Shown: piece after piece, positions 21,484-31,829 of the stretch | Layout: each line of letters begins with the position of its first letter | Numbering within the stretch: position 1 is the stretch's first letter | Source: Burkholderiaceae bacterium | GTDB taxonomy: Bacteria > Pseudomonadota > Gammaproteobacteria > Burkholderiales > Burkholderiaceae | NCBI GenBank assembly: GCA_947462685.1 | Contig: CANHPL010000001.1 | Span: forward strand, 186,001-250,000 | Length of the DNA stretch: 64,000 bases | Reading direction: 5' to 3' | Position numbers and translations under genes: made by a program | The notes under the pieces: model-generated | Seen by the model: the letters and a program-made list of their open reading frames with translations, nothing else | What the model was told of the DNA's origin: nothing | Databases searched by the model: none

Positions 21484-22650
21484 TTATAAACCTGCTGCAG
21501 ATTTCAGTGCGATTACACGATCTCGAGCTTCCCAGGTAAACTCTGGCTCTTCACGACCAAAGTGGCCATATGCGGCCGTTTTACGATAAATTGGTCGAAG
21601 AAGATCAAGCATTTTTACAATACCTTTTGGTCTTAAATCAAAGTGCTCACTCACCAACTTTGAAATTTCCTCATCAGATATTTTGCCAGTTCCGTAGGTG
21701 CTCACCATCACTGAAGTTGGTTTTGCAACACCAATTGCATAAGAAACTTGAACTAAACACTTTGATGCCAAGCCAGCCGCAACGACATTTTTTGCAACAT
21801 AACGAGCAGCATATGCAGCGGATCTATCTACTTTGGATGGGTCTTTTCCAGAAAATGCGCCACCGCCATGAGGTGCTGCGCCACCATAAGTGTCAACAAT
21901 GATTTTACGGCCAGTCAAACCACAGTCTCCTTGTGGTCCACCAATCACAAATCGACCTGTAGGATTTACCAAATACTTGATTTCACCCTTGATGAGTTCT
22001 TTTGGCAATACCGGTTTAATAATTTCCTCAATCACCGCTTCACGTAACTTGTCCAATTCCATTTCTGGGGAGTGTTGTGTAGACAATACAACCGTATCGA
22101 TAGAATCAGGTCGACCATTCACATAGCGCAAAGTGACTTGTGATTTAGCGTCAGGTCTTAACCAATTGAGTCTTCCATCTCGACGCAGTTGTGATTGACG
22201 CTCTACTAAACGATGCGAAAGATAAATCGGCATTGGCATGAGTTCTGGTGTTTCATCAACGGCATACCCAAACATCAACCCTTGATCGCCTGCGCCTTGA
22301 TCTAAAGGATCATCTTCAGCTTTATTAACGCCCTGTGCGATATCTGGGCTTTGTTTGTCGTAAGCCACTAAAACAGCGCAGCCACGATAATCAATACCAA
22401 AATCGGTATTATCATAGCCGATTTCACGAAGCGTTTCTCGAGCTACTTTGATGTAATCTACGTTGGCCGAAGTGGTAATCTCACCAGCGAGTACAACTAA
22501 ACCAGTATTACAAAGTGTTTCTGCTGCAACTCTTGCTGTAGGATCCTGCGCAAGAATTGCGTCAAGAATAGAGTCTGAGATTTGATCAGCAACTTTGTCA
22601 GGGTGACCTTCGGATACAGATTCAGATGTGAAAAAATAATCATTTGCCAT
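21484..22650 (-). CDS. metK: S-adenosylmethionine synthetase
   Basis: [61 protein letters not shown]. Confidence 0.98.
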   Translation of the reverse strand: MANDYFFTSESVSEGHPDKVADQISDSILDAILAQDPTARVAAETLCNTGLVVLAGEITTSANVDYIKVARETLREIGYDNTDFGIDYRGCAVLVAYDKQSPDIAQGVNKAEDDPLDQGAGDQGLMFGYAVDETPELMPMPIYLSHRLVERQSQLRRDGRLNWLRPDAKSQVTLRYVNGRPDSIDTVVLSTQHSPEMELDKLREAVIEEIIKPVLPKELIKGEIKYLVNPTGRFVIGGPQGDCGLTGRKIIVDTYGGAAPHGGGAFSGKDPSKVDRSAAYAARYVAKNVVAAGLASKCLVQVSYAIGVAKPTSVMVSTYGTGKISDEEISKLVSEHFDLRPKGIVKMLDLLRPIYRKTAAYGHFGREEPEFTWEARDRVIALKSAAGL

Positions 22651-22668
22651 ATAAGTTCCTTAATTAAA

Positions 22669-22691
22669 AGTTCGACAACACGTGCCGAACT
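22669..22691 (-). terminator. Hairpin upstream of metK start, candidate expression platform / weak terminator
   Basis: Minus strand AGTTCG-GCACGTGTTGT-CGAACT followed by TTTTAATT. Confidence 0.5.
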
Positions 22692-22697
22692 ACCTAT

Positions 22698-22755
22698 ACG
22701 GCGACGCTTTAGCAGAATTTATAGTCGCCCTGCAAGTTGTCTTAACTCGGCGATG
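22698..22755 (-). promoter_or_regulatory. SAM-II (SAM-alpha)-type riboswitch aptamer upstream of metK
   Basis: Minus strand TCGCCGAGTTAAGACAACTTGCAGGGCGACTATAAATTCTGCTAAAGCGTC: P1 TCGCC/GGCGA, L1 ...TTAA..TTGCA, then ATAAA and GCTAAA, colinear with the SAM-II consensus as I recall it. Confidence 0.82.
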
Positions 22756-22761
22756 ATAACT

Positions 22762-22790
22762 AGTATAACGATTCTTCTGAATTTTTTCAA
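22762..22790 (-). promoter_or_regulatory. Sigma70-type promoter for metK leader
   Basis: Minus strand TTGAAA-17 nt-TATACT, ending just upstream of the riboswitch. Confidence 0.75.
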
Positions 22791-22821
22791 ACTTCATGTT
22801 TTTTTGCATATCATATAGGGA

Positions 22822-23670
22822 ATGCATTGGTTAATTCATCTTATCGGTCGCCTTCCTTTGAAGTATCTACAATCCGTAGGTGCTTTTTTAGGTCTCTTAA
22901 CTTATTGGTTCTCACCAAAAGATAAGGCTTTGATCCTTGAAAATTTATCGTATGCCCACCAGCTATATAGCTTTCAAGCAAACCCGAAAGAGGTTGCCAA
23001 GTCTGCTGGAAAAATGTTAACAGATAGTCTTTGGATTTGGCAACACCCGACAAAGGCCCTTCAAAAAACAGAATTGATTCACTGGGATATCGTAGAAAAT
23101 GCAATGGCAGAGGGTAAGGGACTACTAATGCTGACCCCTCATTTAGGTGCATTTGAAATGATCCCACGTGTCTTGGCGGAACATTTTCCTGCGACTATTA
23201 TTTATAAACCCGCTAAACAACATTGGTTGAATGATCTGATTGAAGAAGGTAGAGCACATCCTCGCATGAACTTTGTACCTGCAAATATGCAAGGAGTTCG
23301 TCAAATTGCTCGCGCCCTGGTCCGCGGTGAAGCCGTCGGAATCCTCCCAGATCAAGTGCCAGGAAATGGCGAAGGTGTTTGGGCCCCATTTTTTGGTAAG
23401 CCTGCCTACACTGCCGTTTTACCCGCAAAGATTGCTCTGAAAAATAATATACCTACGATTATTTTTTCGGCGATTAGAAAACCCGATGGCGCTGGTTGGT
23501 CCGTAATTGCCCAAAGAATGTCAGAACCGTTTAATACTGATCCAGTTGCTGCTGCAACACAACTCAATCATTTTTTGGAACAAATAATTATGAACAATCC
23601 TGATCAATATCTTTGGATGTACAAAAGATACAAGCACCCTATTGGTGCGCCACTGCCTCCTTCAGTATGA
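22822..23670 (+). CDS. Lipid A biosynthesis / lysophospholipid acyltransferase family
   Basis: LTPHLGAFEMIPRVLAEHFPATIIYKPAK...GILPDQVPG; HX4E motif. Confidence 0.9.
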   Translation: MHWLIHLIGRLPLKYLQSVGAFLGLLTYWFSPKDKALILENLSYAHQLYSFQANPKEVAKSAGKMLTDSLWIWQHPTKALQKTELIHWDIVENAMAEGKGLLMLTPHLGAFEMIPRVLAEHFPATIIYKPAKQHWLNDLIEEGRAHPRMNFVPANMQGVRQIARALVRGEAVGILPDQVPGNGEGVWAPFFGKPAYTAVLPAKIALKNNIPTIIFSAIRKPDGAGWSVIAQRMSEPFNTDPVAAATQLNHFLEQIIMNNPDQYLWMYKRYKHPIGAPLPPSV

Positions 23671-24566
23671 AAATCTTAAATCAATTTTTGAACTATTTAG
23701 GACTTGGTCTTTTATACTTCTTAAATGCCTTACCTATGACGGTGAACCATGCCATTGGTGATGCTATGGGTTGGATTGCCTATCATTTGCCGATTGAGCG
23801 CAAAAAAGTGGTCGATATTAACTTAAGACTTTGCTTCCCTCATTTGTCCGAACAAGAGTTAAAAAAATTATGCCTACAGCATTGGCAATTATTTGGTCGA
23901 TCGATTACAGAGCGCGGATACCTATGGTTAGGTACTAAGGCCGAAATTGAAAATCTAGTGCAAATCAAATCTGACATTGATATAGATGATGGTAAACCCC
24001 GTTTATTTTTTAGTATGCACTTATTAGGTATTGAAGCTGGATTAATCGGCTTTTCCCTTTATCTATCTCAACGAGGTTTTCAAAACCCGACCACGCTTTA
24101 CATCAAAATGAAAAATGATTTTTTTGATAAAAAAATTAAGTTTTGGCGGGAGCGTTTTGGTGCAAAAATGATTCTTCGTCAACAAAATACTAGGGAGTTG
24201 ATTCGTGCTGTTCGGTCTAATCAAGCTGTGGTGATTTCTCCAGATATGGATCTTGGTAAACAAGACTCGGTATTTGTACCATTCTTCGGTGTGCCAACTT
24301 GTACAGTAACATCCATTTCTCGATTTGCAAAAATTGCAAATGCTGAGGTCTGTCCTATTATTACGACTTTAAATCCTGGTGGGAAATCCTACACTGTTCA
24401 TATCAGTAAGCCGCTAGAAAACTTCCCAAGTGGGGACGAGGTGGCAGACACGCTTCGATTAAATCAATTCTTTGAGGCGCAAATCAGCCCTCGCCCAGAA
24501 GAGTATTATTGGGTTCATAAACGTTTTAAAAATCGGCCTGAAGGCCAAGCTAGGTTTTATTCATGA
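23667..24566 (+). CDS. Lipid A biosynthesis acyltransferase (second paralog)
   Basis: MKILNQFLNYLGLGLLYFLNALP...; FSMHLLGIEAGLIG; PDMDLGKQDSVFVPFFGVP; ATGA overlap with the upstream gene. Confidence 0.9.
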   Translation: MKILNQFLNYLGLGLLYFLNALPMTVNHAIGDAMGWIAYHLPIERKKVVDINLRLCFPHLSEQELKKLCLQHWQLFGRSITERGYLWLGTKAEIENLVQIKSDIDIDDGKPRLFFSMHLLGIEAGLIGFSLYLSQRGFQNPTTLYIKMKNDFFDKKIKFWRERFGAKMILRQQNTRELIRAVRSNQAVVISPDMDLGKQDSVFVPFFGVPTCTVTSISRFAKIANAEVCPIITTLNPGGKSYTVHISKPLENFPSGDEVADTLRLNQFFEAQISPRPEEYYWVHKRFKNRPEGQARFYS

Positions 24567-25429
24567 AACTTCACTTTACAAAAATGCATGGTGCAGGTAA
24601 TGACTTTATTGTCATTGATGCGATTGCTCAAAATATTCGTCAGTTAACCAAAGAAAATTGGATTTTTCTGGCTAATCGTCAATTAGGTATCGGTGCAGAT
24701 CAAATATTATTAGTTGAATCTCCAACCAACATAGATGCGGATTTTCGTTACCGCATTATTAATCACGATGGCTCTGAAGTAGAGCAATGCGGTAATGGGT
24801 CAAGATGTTTTGTACGTTTTGTTCGTGAAAAAGGCTTAACTTCGAAAAAAGAAATTAGAGTCGAAATAGCGCATACAACCATTACCCTATCAGAACAAGA
24901 GGACCAGCGTGTTCGGGTCAATATGGGGTCCCCGATTTTTCAACATGACTTGATTCCTTTTATCCCAGGTAATCTTGATACACAAGTGATCGGCCCCGTT
25001 ACTGAATTTTTATTACCTTTAAAACACTCTTCTGTTTGGATAACACCTCTTTCTATGGGGAATCCTCACGCGGTCCAATTAGTAGAGTCAGTAAATACCG
25101 CTTTAGTTGGCCAAATTGGCTCAGAAATTGAGAACCATCCAAGCTTTCCTAAAAGGGTCAATGTTGGGTTTGTCGAAGTGGTAGATCGAGGCCATATCAA
25201 CATCCGAGTCTTTGAAAGAGGCTCTGGAGAAACACTTTCCTGCGGCACAGGAGCATGTGCAGCTGTAGTAACCGCCATCTTAAAAAATCTCGTTGACTCG
25301 CCAGTCACTGTTCAAACCCGCGGTGGATTGCTAGAGATCGTTTGGCAATATGCACATCAAGGTCTTCATGCCGACGTCATCATGACAGGTCCTGCTACAA
25401 CTGTTTATGAAGGCGTTATTGAGATTTAA
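24563..25429 (+). CDS. dapF: Diaminopimelate epimerase
   Basis: KMHGAGNDFIVID; EQCGNGSRCF; ETLSCGTGACAA. Confidence 0.97.
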   Translation: MKLHFTKMHGAGNDFIVIDAIAQNIRQLTKENWIFLANRQLGIGADQILLVESPTNIDADFRYRIINHDGSEVEQCGNGSRCFVRFVREKGLTSKKEIRVEIAHTTITLSEQEDQRVRVNMGSPIFQHDLIPFIPGNLDTQVIGPVTEFLLPLKHSSVWITPLSMGNPHAVQLVESVNTALVGQIGSEIENHPSFPKRVNVGFVEVVDRGHINIRVFERGSGETLSCGTGACAAVVTAILKNLVDSPVTVQTRGGLLEIVWQYAHQGLHADVIMTGPATTVYEGVIEI

Positions 25430-25588
25430 TCTATACGCATGCTGATGTAATTGATTTCTTATCTGTAAAATTTTGATGTCAAATACAATATTTTATTTAT
25501 TTGCATCAATCATTAAAAGCCCTCTATTATTGGTGAAGAATAGTGTCGACACATTTGAGCGATCGATCTGTGGGCAAAACAGACTTAA

Positions 25589-26263
25589 TTAGGTCACTCT
25601 TTCATTGATCCCGTAATGATGACGATATTCCTGCACTTTAGGTAGATATTCTTTCAAAACCATATCGTTTGTTTTCTCCAAAAACTGTAATAGATCTGCG
25701 AGATTCGCAATCGCAATAACCGGAATACCAAAATCTTTTTGGACAGCCTGTACCGCAGAGAACTCACCAATGTCGATGGCATTTCCAGATTTTTCCATAC
25801 GATCTAAAGCAATTAATACAGCACAAGGTGTTGCTCCAGCTTTTAGAATTAACTCAACCGACTCACGTACTGAAGTTCCTGCAGAAATCACATCATCAAC
25901 AATCACAACTCGCCCTTGCAGAGGTGCGCCAACCAAAATACCGCCTTCGCCATGATCTTTTGCTTCTTTTCGGTTGTATGAAAATGAAACATTTTTACCT
26001 GAATTTGCTAAAGCAATTGCCGTACTAGCTGACAAGGTAATGCCTTTATATGCCGGACCAAATAACATATCAAATTCAATTTGTGCAGATAGTAAAGTGC
26101 GGGCGTAAAATTCACCTAAAGCACCTAATTTAGCGCCGTCATTAAAATCACCGGCATTAAAGAAATAGGGTGAAAGACGACCTGCTTTAGTTTTAAATTC
26201 GCCAAAAGATAATACTTTGGCCTGAAGTGCAAATTCAATAAATTCAGAGGAATGAGGTTTCAT
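25589..26263 (-). CDS. pyrE: Orotate phosphoribosyltransferase
   Basis: FIEFALQAKVLSFGEFKTKAGRLSPYFFNAG; VVIVDDVISAGTSVRES; start at MKPHSSEF. Confidence 0.96.
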   Translation of the reverse strand: MKPHSSEFIEFALQAKVLSFGEFKTKAGRLSPYFFNAGDFNDGAKLGALGEFYARTLLSAQIEFDMLFGPAYKGITLSASTAIALANSGKNVSFSYNRKEAKDHGEGGILVGAPLQGRVVIVDDVISAGTSVRESVELILKAGATPCAVLIALDRMEKSGNAIDIGEFSAVQAVQKDFGIPVIAIANLADLLQFLEKTNDMVLKEYLPKVQEYRHHYGINERVT

Positions 26264-27059
26264 GTTAAGAATAATAACTGCAAATGTTAATGGTATACGG
26301 TCCGCGGCAAAAAAAGGCTTTTTTGAATGGATGAAAAGCACTCAAGCAGACTTTATTTGCTTACAAGAAATTAAAGCACAGTTCGATGATTTATCAACAG
26401 ATTTAACCTCTCAATTAAATTACTTATCGTATTTTCATTGCGCACAAAAAAAGGGCTATAGCGGTACTGGAATTTATTCAAAACATGTTCCCGATGAAGT
26501 ACTTACCGGTTTTGGTATTCCTGAATTTGATGATGAAGGACGATATACGGCCTTACGCTTTGGCAAGTTGTGGATTATCTCTGTCTACTTTCCTTCAGGT
26601 TCTAGCTCTGAAGATCGGCAAGCTGCCAAATTTCGTTTTTTAGAGGTTTTTTTACCCCATCTTCAGAACTTAAAAAAGCAAGGTTTTGAAATTGCCTTAT
26701 GCGGTGATATCAACATCGCTCATCAAGCAATTGACTTAAAAAACTGGAAAGGTAATCTCAAAAATTCTGGCTTTCTGCCTGAGGAGAGGGCTTGGATGAC
26801 TCATTTATTCGATTCCGAAGGATTTGTTGATGTCTATCGAAAAATTGAGCCAAGCGCCACTGACAGTTGTTACACCTGGTGGAGTCAGCGAGGACAGGCA
26901 TATAACAATAATGTTGGTTGGCGGATTGACTACCACATTACCACTGCCGGTTTAGGGTCTTTCGCTTCGGCACAACAGATTTATAAAAAAGAGCGCTTCT
27001 CTGATCATGCCCCTTTAATCATTGATTACGATTGTAATTTATCTGCATTTTCTGCTTGA
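26262..27059 (+). CDS. xth: Exodeoxyribonuclease III
   Basis: MLRIITANVNGIRSAAKKGFFEWM; LQEIKAQ; WRIDYHI; SDHAPL. Confidence 0.95.
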   Translation: MLRIITANVNGIRSAAKKGFFEWMKSTQADFICLQEIKAQFDDLSTDLTSQLNYLSYFHCAQKKGYSGTGIYSKHVPDEVLTGFGIPEFDDEGRYTALRFGKLWIISVYFPSGSSSEDRQAAKFRFLEVFLPHLQNLKKQGFEIALCGDINIAHQAIDLKNWKGNLKNSGFLPEERAWMTHLFDSEGFVDVYRKIEPSATDSCYTWWSQRGQAYNNNVGWRIDYHITTAGLGSFASAQQIYKKERFSDHAPLIIDYDCNLSAFSA

Positions 27060-28384
27060 TCACTACTTTGAATGAGATTTAATTTACCCACAAACCATAC
27101 CAAAATGAGTACCGGTACACCTATGATTGCAGTAGAAATAAAGAACGTTGAATATCCAAAATGGTCTACATAAACCCCAGAAAATCCAGCCATCCATTTT
27201 GGAATCAATAACATCATTGAACTAAAAAGAGCATATTGTGTGGCGCTATACGAAATATTCGTAAGAGATGATAAGTAGGCGATAAAAGCTGCAGAAGCTA
27301 TGCCAGAGCTTAAATTATCCGCTGATATCACAAAAACTAAACCGGTCAAATCATGTCCCTGTGTCGAAAGCCAAGCAAACAGTAAATTACTTGCAGCTGA
27401 TAAGATCGCGCCTAACATCAAAATACGATAAATACCAAATCTGATGGTTAAGCCTCCACCAATAAATGCCCCGAGTAACGTCATAATGACTCCAAATACC
27501 TTGGTCACACTTGCAACTTCATCTTTGGTATAGCCCATATCGACATAAAAGGGATTCGCCATAATCCCCATCACCACATCACTAATCCGATATACGGCTA
27601 TTAATGAAAGAATTAAAACGGCATGCCATTGATATCTTTTTAAAAAATCTGCGAAGGGCTCTAAAAATGCCACTTGAATCCATTGCTTCATCGAGTGCAC
27701 TTGCATTTTCGGAACATAGGGCTTCTCTTTGGAGAGTAACACTGTCACTACGCCTACCAACATCGATGCAGCCATGCATAAATAAGCCACTTGCCACCCA
27801 TGGTGATCATAGACATTGTCTGGAGTTAGTTGGGCACGTGCCGCAATCCACAAAACCCCTGCACCGGCCCAAATCATGGCAAATCGATAACCTGTCTGAT
27901 ATGCTGCCGCCAGCACGCCTTGCATTTTGGTGTTTGCCGACTCAATACGAAATGCATCTAACGCTATATCTTGGGTAGCTGAGCCAAAGGCCACCAACAC
28001 AGCAAAGAATGCTACTGCATGGACTTGCTGTGAAGGATCAGACATTGACATGCCGACTAGGCCCACCATGACCAATATTTGAGCAACTAATAACCAAGCT
28101 TTTCTACGCCCAAGACAATTCGACAACAACGGCAATGTTAGCCGGTCAACTAATGGCGCCCACACCCATTTCAATCCATAAATAAGTCCTATCCAAGATA
28201 AATAACCGATCGTACTTCTATCAATGCCTGCCTCTCTTAACCAAAAACCTAGAGTCCCTAAAACAAGTAACAACGGCAATCCCGCGGAGAAACCTAAAAA
28301 GAACATCTGCAGAGTAATTTTTTGGGTATAGGCGCAAAAAATTTCTGCTAAGGATTGTTTTGTTTCAGGCGTTGAACTGGACAT
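27026..28384 (-). CDS. ampG: AmpG-like MFS transporter (muropeptide permease family)
   Basis: FFLGFSAGLPLLLVLGTLGFWLREAGIDRSTIGYLSWIGLIYGLKWVWAPLVDRL. Confidence 0.88.
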   Translation of the reverse strand: MSSSTPETKQSLAEIFCAYTQKITLQMFFLGFSAGLPLLLVLGTLGFWLREAGIDRSTIGYLSWIGLIYGLKWVWAPLVDRLTLPLLSNCLGRRKAWLLVAQILVMVGLVGMSMSDPSQQVHAVAFFAVLVAFGSATQDIALDAFRIESANTKMQGVLAAAYQTGYRFAMIWAGAGVLWIAARAQLTPDNVYDHHGWQVAYLCMAASMLVGVVTVLLSKEKPYVPKMQVHSMKQWIQVAFLEPFADFLKRYQWHAVLILSLIAVYRISDVVMGIMANPFYVDMGYTKDEVASVTKVFGVIMTLLGAFIGGGLTIRFGIYRILMLGAILSAASNLLFAWLSTQGHDLTGLVFVISADNLSSGIASAAFIAYLSSLTNISYSATQYALFSSMMLLIPKWMAGFSGVYVDHFGYSTFFISTAIIGVPVLILVWFVGKLNLIQSSDQAENADKLQS

Positions 28385-28387
28385 TCT

Positions 28388-28978
28388 TTAGGCGCTTTGA
28401 ACTCGGTAAATCGCGAGGCTTCCTAGCAGGTTGGCACACCAACTAATTTCTTTACCATCATGCAATATGACACGGTCTAGTATTTTGATACCAATCTTAC
28501 TAGCTAATGCTTCAAAATCTGCAATGGTTAAAACACGCACATTGGGTGTGTTGTACCAATCAAATGGTAATGTTTTTGATACGGGCATTCTGCCTAAAAG
28601 AATATCAATGCGGTGAGACCAATGTGCAAAATTAGGAAATGAAATAACACATTCTTTACCTACTCGTACGATCTCATTTAAGATCGACTCTGTTTCATGA
28701 ATGGTTTGCAGTGTCTGTGAAAGTACCACCATATCAAAACTTTGGTTTTCGAATAAAGCCAGGCCAGCCTCTAAATCTTGCTGAATGACATCTAATCCTT
28801 TTTCGACGCACGCCAACACACTTAAATCAGAAATCTCTACGCCATAGGTTTGTACTTTTTTTTGTGCTCTGATATATTCTAAAAAATCTCCATCACCACA
28901 GCCAAGATCTAATAAACTCGAATTGGGTTGTATCCAATTTGCAATGGCAGAAAAATCCGCACGAACTTTTGTACTCAT
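28388..28978 (-). CDS. metW: Methionine biosynthesis protein MetW
   Basis: [62 protein letters not shown]; next to metX. Confidence 0.95.
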   Translation of the reverse strand: MSTKVRADFSAIANWIQPNSSLLDLGCGDGDFLEYIRAQKKVQTYGVEISDLSVLACVEKGLDVIQQDLEAGLALFENQSFDMVVLSQTLQTIHETESILNEIVRVGKECVISFPNFAHWSHRIDILLGRMPVSKTLPFDWYNTPNVRVLTIADFEALASKIGIKILDRVILHDGKEISWCANLLGSLAIYRVQSA

Positions 28979-30111
28979 GCCAAATCCTTTTGCATTTTTG
29001 AAAAATATGCGCGCAAAATGCCATGATATCTTTCATCATCGAGTAAGAAAGCGTCATGTCCATGAGGTGCATCAATCTCGGCATATGTTACTGAATGTTT
29101 CTCATCTAACAAGGCCTTTACAATTTCTCGACTTCGTTCTGGGGCAAAACGCCAATCCGTTGTAAAGCTAATGACGAGGGATTTTGATTGCATAGCAGCT
29201 AACGCTTTGGATAAGTTTCCTCCATGATTTTTAGCTGGATCAAAATAATCAAGGGCTCTAGTAATAAGAAGGTAGGTATTTGCATCAAAGTAATCAGCAA
29301 ATTTTTCGCCTTGATAACGAAGATAACTTTCTACCTCAAACTCCGTATCAAAACTAAATCGATAGTCTTGCGGGTCGCCTTGGAGACGCTTTAAATCCCT
29401 ACCAAACTTTTCTGCCATATCATCATTTGATAAATACGTAATGTGGCCAATCATTCTTGCCACACGAAGACCTCTTCTGGGTGTGACTTGATGAGCGTAA
29501 TAATTACCTTCATGAAAGTCCGGATCACTCATGATGGCACTTCGCGCAATTTCATTAAAGGCAATATTTTGCGCTGATAAACTTGCTGCCGAGGCAATAA
29601 TCAGACAATGTTCAACACGTTCTGGAAACTGAATTCCCCAAGCAAGTGCCTGCATACCGCCCAAACTTCCACCCATGACAGCAGCAAATTTTTGAATTCC
29701 AAAATAATCAGCAAGTCGTGCTTGAGATCCCACCCAGTCCTCAACAGTCACCATAGGAAATTTACTGCCATAAGGTGCATTGGTTTCAGGATTGATGCTC
29801 ATAGGACCAGTAGAACCAAAACAAGATCCCAAATTATTGACTCCAATTACAAAATAGTGATCGGTATCCAAGGGCTTTCCTGGGCCAATCATGTTATCCC
29901 ACCATCCTGCTTTTCCGGTTACGGGGTCAACTCCTGCAACATGATGCGAAGCATTTAGGGCATGACAGATTAAAACTGCATTCGTTTTATTTGCGTTTAA
30001 TTGCCCGTAGGTTTGGACTTCTAAAGAGTAGGAAGCTAACTGAGCGCCACTCTTTAGTGCTAGGGGCTCATTAAATTGAATTGAATATGACTGAGTATTT
30101 AGACCAGTCAT
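28975..30111 (-). CDS. metX: Homoserine O-acyltransferase MetX
   Basis: [15 protein letters not shown]...[47 protein letters not shown]. Confidence 0.95.
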   Translation of the reverse strand: MTGLNTQSYSIQFNEPLALKSGAQLASYSLEVQTYGQLNANKTNAVLICHALNASHHVAGVDPVTGKAGWWDNMIGPGKPLDTDHYFVIGVNNLGSCFGSTGPMSINPETNAPYGSKFPMVTVEDWVGSQARLADYFGIQKFAAVMGGSLGGMQALAWGIQFPERVEHCLIIASAASLSAQNIAFNEIARSAIMSDPDFHEGNYYAHQVTPRRGLRVARMIGHITYLSNDDMAEKFGRDLKRLQGDPQDYRFSFDTEFEVESYLRYQGEKFADYFDANTYLLITRALDYFDPAKNHGGNLSKALAAMQSKSLVISFTTDWRFAPERSREIVKALLDEKHSVTYAEIDAPHGHDAFLLDDERYHGILRAYFSKMQKDLA

Positions 30112-30758
30112 ACAAGCAGAAGTACGCCCATGGATGCTGTTGCATTATCTAGTGGGGATTTTGTAAAGCCACTTCTCGCGAAACGATGCCAACGACCGAC
30201 AACATATGCCATGACTAACCCAGATCGATGGCTGATATCGTCCGCTGACCAACTAATATTTTGTTGGGTTTGCATAATACGAAAGGATTGCTTCATAGAC
30301 GCTTCAACACGCTCTAATACTTGATTAATACGCTCTTGCAGTCGAGCATCTTCTTGAAACAAGGAATCCCCCAATAAGACTCGAGTCATTCCGGGGTTTT
30401 TCTCAGAAAAAGCTAGTAACATCATCGCAATTTCTTGAATCTGGATTCTGCCATCTTCTTCTTTGGCTATGATTTGATTGATGAGCCCAAAAATGGTCTG
30501 TTCAATAAATGCTATCAGACCGTCAAACATTTGGGCTTTACTTGCAAAATGTCGATATAGTGCTGCTTCAGAAACTTGAATTTTGGCAGCTAATGCTGCT
30601 GTTGTCACTCTTTCACCTTGCGGGTTTTCTAACATTTCAGCTAAAGCTTGCAAAATTTGGATGCGGCGCTCCCCCGGCTTGGGACGCTTGCGGCCCTTTG
30701 TTTCTTCTAGGGTTGGAGTACCGTTTGTCTCCAGATTTACTGCATCTTGGCTACTCAT
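30108..30758 (-). CDS. slmA: Nucleoid occlusion factor SlmA (TetR family)
   Basis: [56 protein letters not shown]. Confidence 0.92.
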   Translation of the reverse strand: MSSQDAVNLETNGTPTLEETKGRKRPKPGERRIQILQALAEMLENPQGERVTTAALAAKIQVSEAALYRHFASKAQMFDGLIAFIEQTIFGLINQIIAKEEDGRIQIQEIAMMLLAFSEKNPGMTRVLLGDSLFQEDARLQERINQVLERVEASMKQSFRIMQTQQNISWSADDISHRSGLVMAYVVGRWHRFARSGFTKSPLDNATASMGVLLLV

Positions 30759-31661
30759 TTATTGTGATCGAATCATTGTTCCAAAAGCTTGTTCTGTCAA
30801 AATTTCCAATAGCAGAGAATGCTCTATTCTGCCATCAATGATATGTACTGAATTTACTCCACTTCTTGCTGCATCAAGCGCTGATGATATTTTTGGTAGC
30901 ATCCCCCCTGATATCGTACCATCTGCAAATAAGGCATCGATTTCTTTTGCGCTTAAATCGGTCAACAACTCACCTTTGCTATTCATTACACCTGGAATAT
31001 TGGTCATCATCACCAACTTTTCTGCATGCAAAATCTCTGCCATTTTCCCTGCAACTAAGTCTGCATTAATATTGTAAGCCCTTCCATCCTCACCAAATCC
31101 AATTGGTGAAATAACCGGAATAAAGGCATCATCTTGTAAGGCCTTAACTACTGCCGGATTGATTGAGCTAATTTCACCGACGAAACCAATATCGATTTTT
31201 TTTGTCGGATCATCTTTATCCGGCATCAATAATTTTTTTGCCTTAATCAAACCACCATCTTTGCCGGTAAGGCCAACTGCTTGACCGCCGAATTGGTTAA
31301 TCATCATAACGATGTCTTGTTGTACTTCTCCACCAAGTACCCACTCCACAACTTCCATCGTTTCATCATCGGTAACGCGCATGCCTTGAATAAAGGTTCC
31401 AGCTTTGCCTATTTTTTTCAAGGCATCATCAATTTGTGGGCCGCCACCATGAACCACGACTGGATTCATGCCAACCAATTTGAGTAAAATTACGTCTCGA
31501 GCAAAGCCTTCTTTAAGACGCTCCTCAGTCATCGCATTACCACCGTATTTAATCACGATAGTTTTGCCATGATATTGGCGAATATAAGGCAGCGCCTCAG
31601 CAAGAATTTCTGCCTTGAGTGTTGGTGCAATATCGCTTAGGGTAAGGTCTTTATGTTCCAT
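30759..31661 (-). CDS. argB: Acetylglutamate kinase
   Basis: [43 protein letters not shown]. Confidence 0.97.
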   Translation of the reverse strand: MEHKDLTLSDIAPTLKAEILAEALPYIRQYHGKTIVIKYGGNAMTEERLKEGFARDVILLKLVGMNPVVVHGGGPQIDDALKKIGKAGTFIQGMRVTDDETMEVVEWVLGGEVQQDIVMMINQFGGQAVGLTGKDGGLIKAKKLLMPDKDDPTKKIDIGFVGEISSINPAVVKALQDDAFIPVISPIGFGEDGRAYNINADLVAGKMAEILHAEKLVMMTNIPGVMNSKGELLTDLSAKEIDALFADGTISGGMLPKISSALDAARSGVNSVHIIDGRIEHSLLLEILTEQAFGTMIRSQ

Positions 31662-31829
31662 AATTTTTTTAACAAATAATCCTAATGATAAGTGAAAGTT
31701 AAGAAAATATTAATTTTTTGTCATTTTCTAAATATACCCCTCTAATTCAACCCTTTTATTTCCATTTTGAAACATCAATCTAGTAATGCATTTTTTTACT
31801 TAGTTTTTAAATAATGGTACATTAGCTGT

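Noticed and set aside
25430-25588. Intergenic RNA gene between dapF and pyrE
   Set aside because: No tRNA-like fold, promoter-terminator pair or coding remnant seen.
30583-31077. Plus-strand 164 aa ORF
   Set aside because: Lies antisense to slmA/argB, both clearly real; likely spurious.
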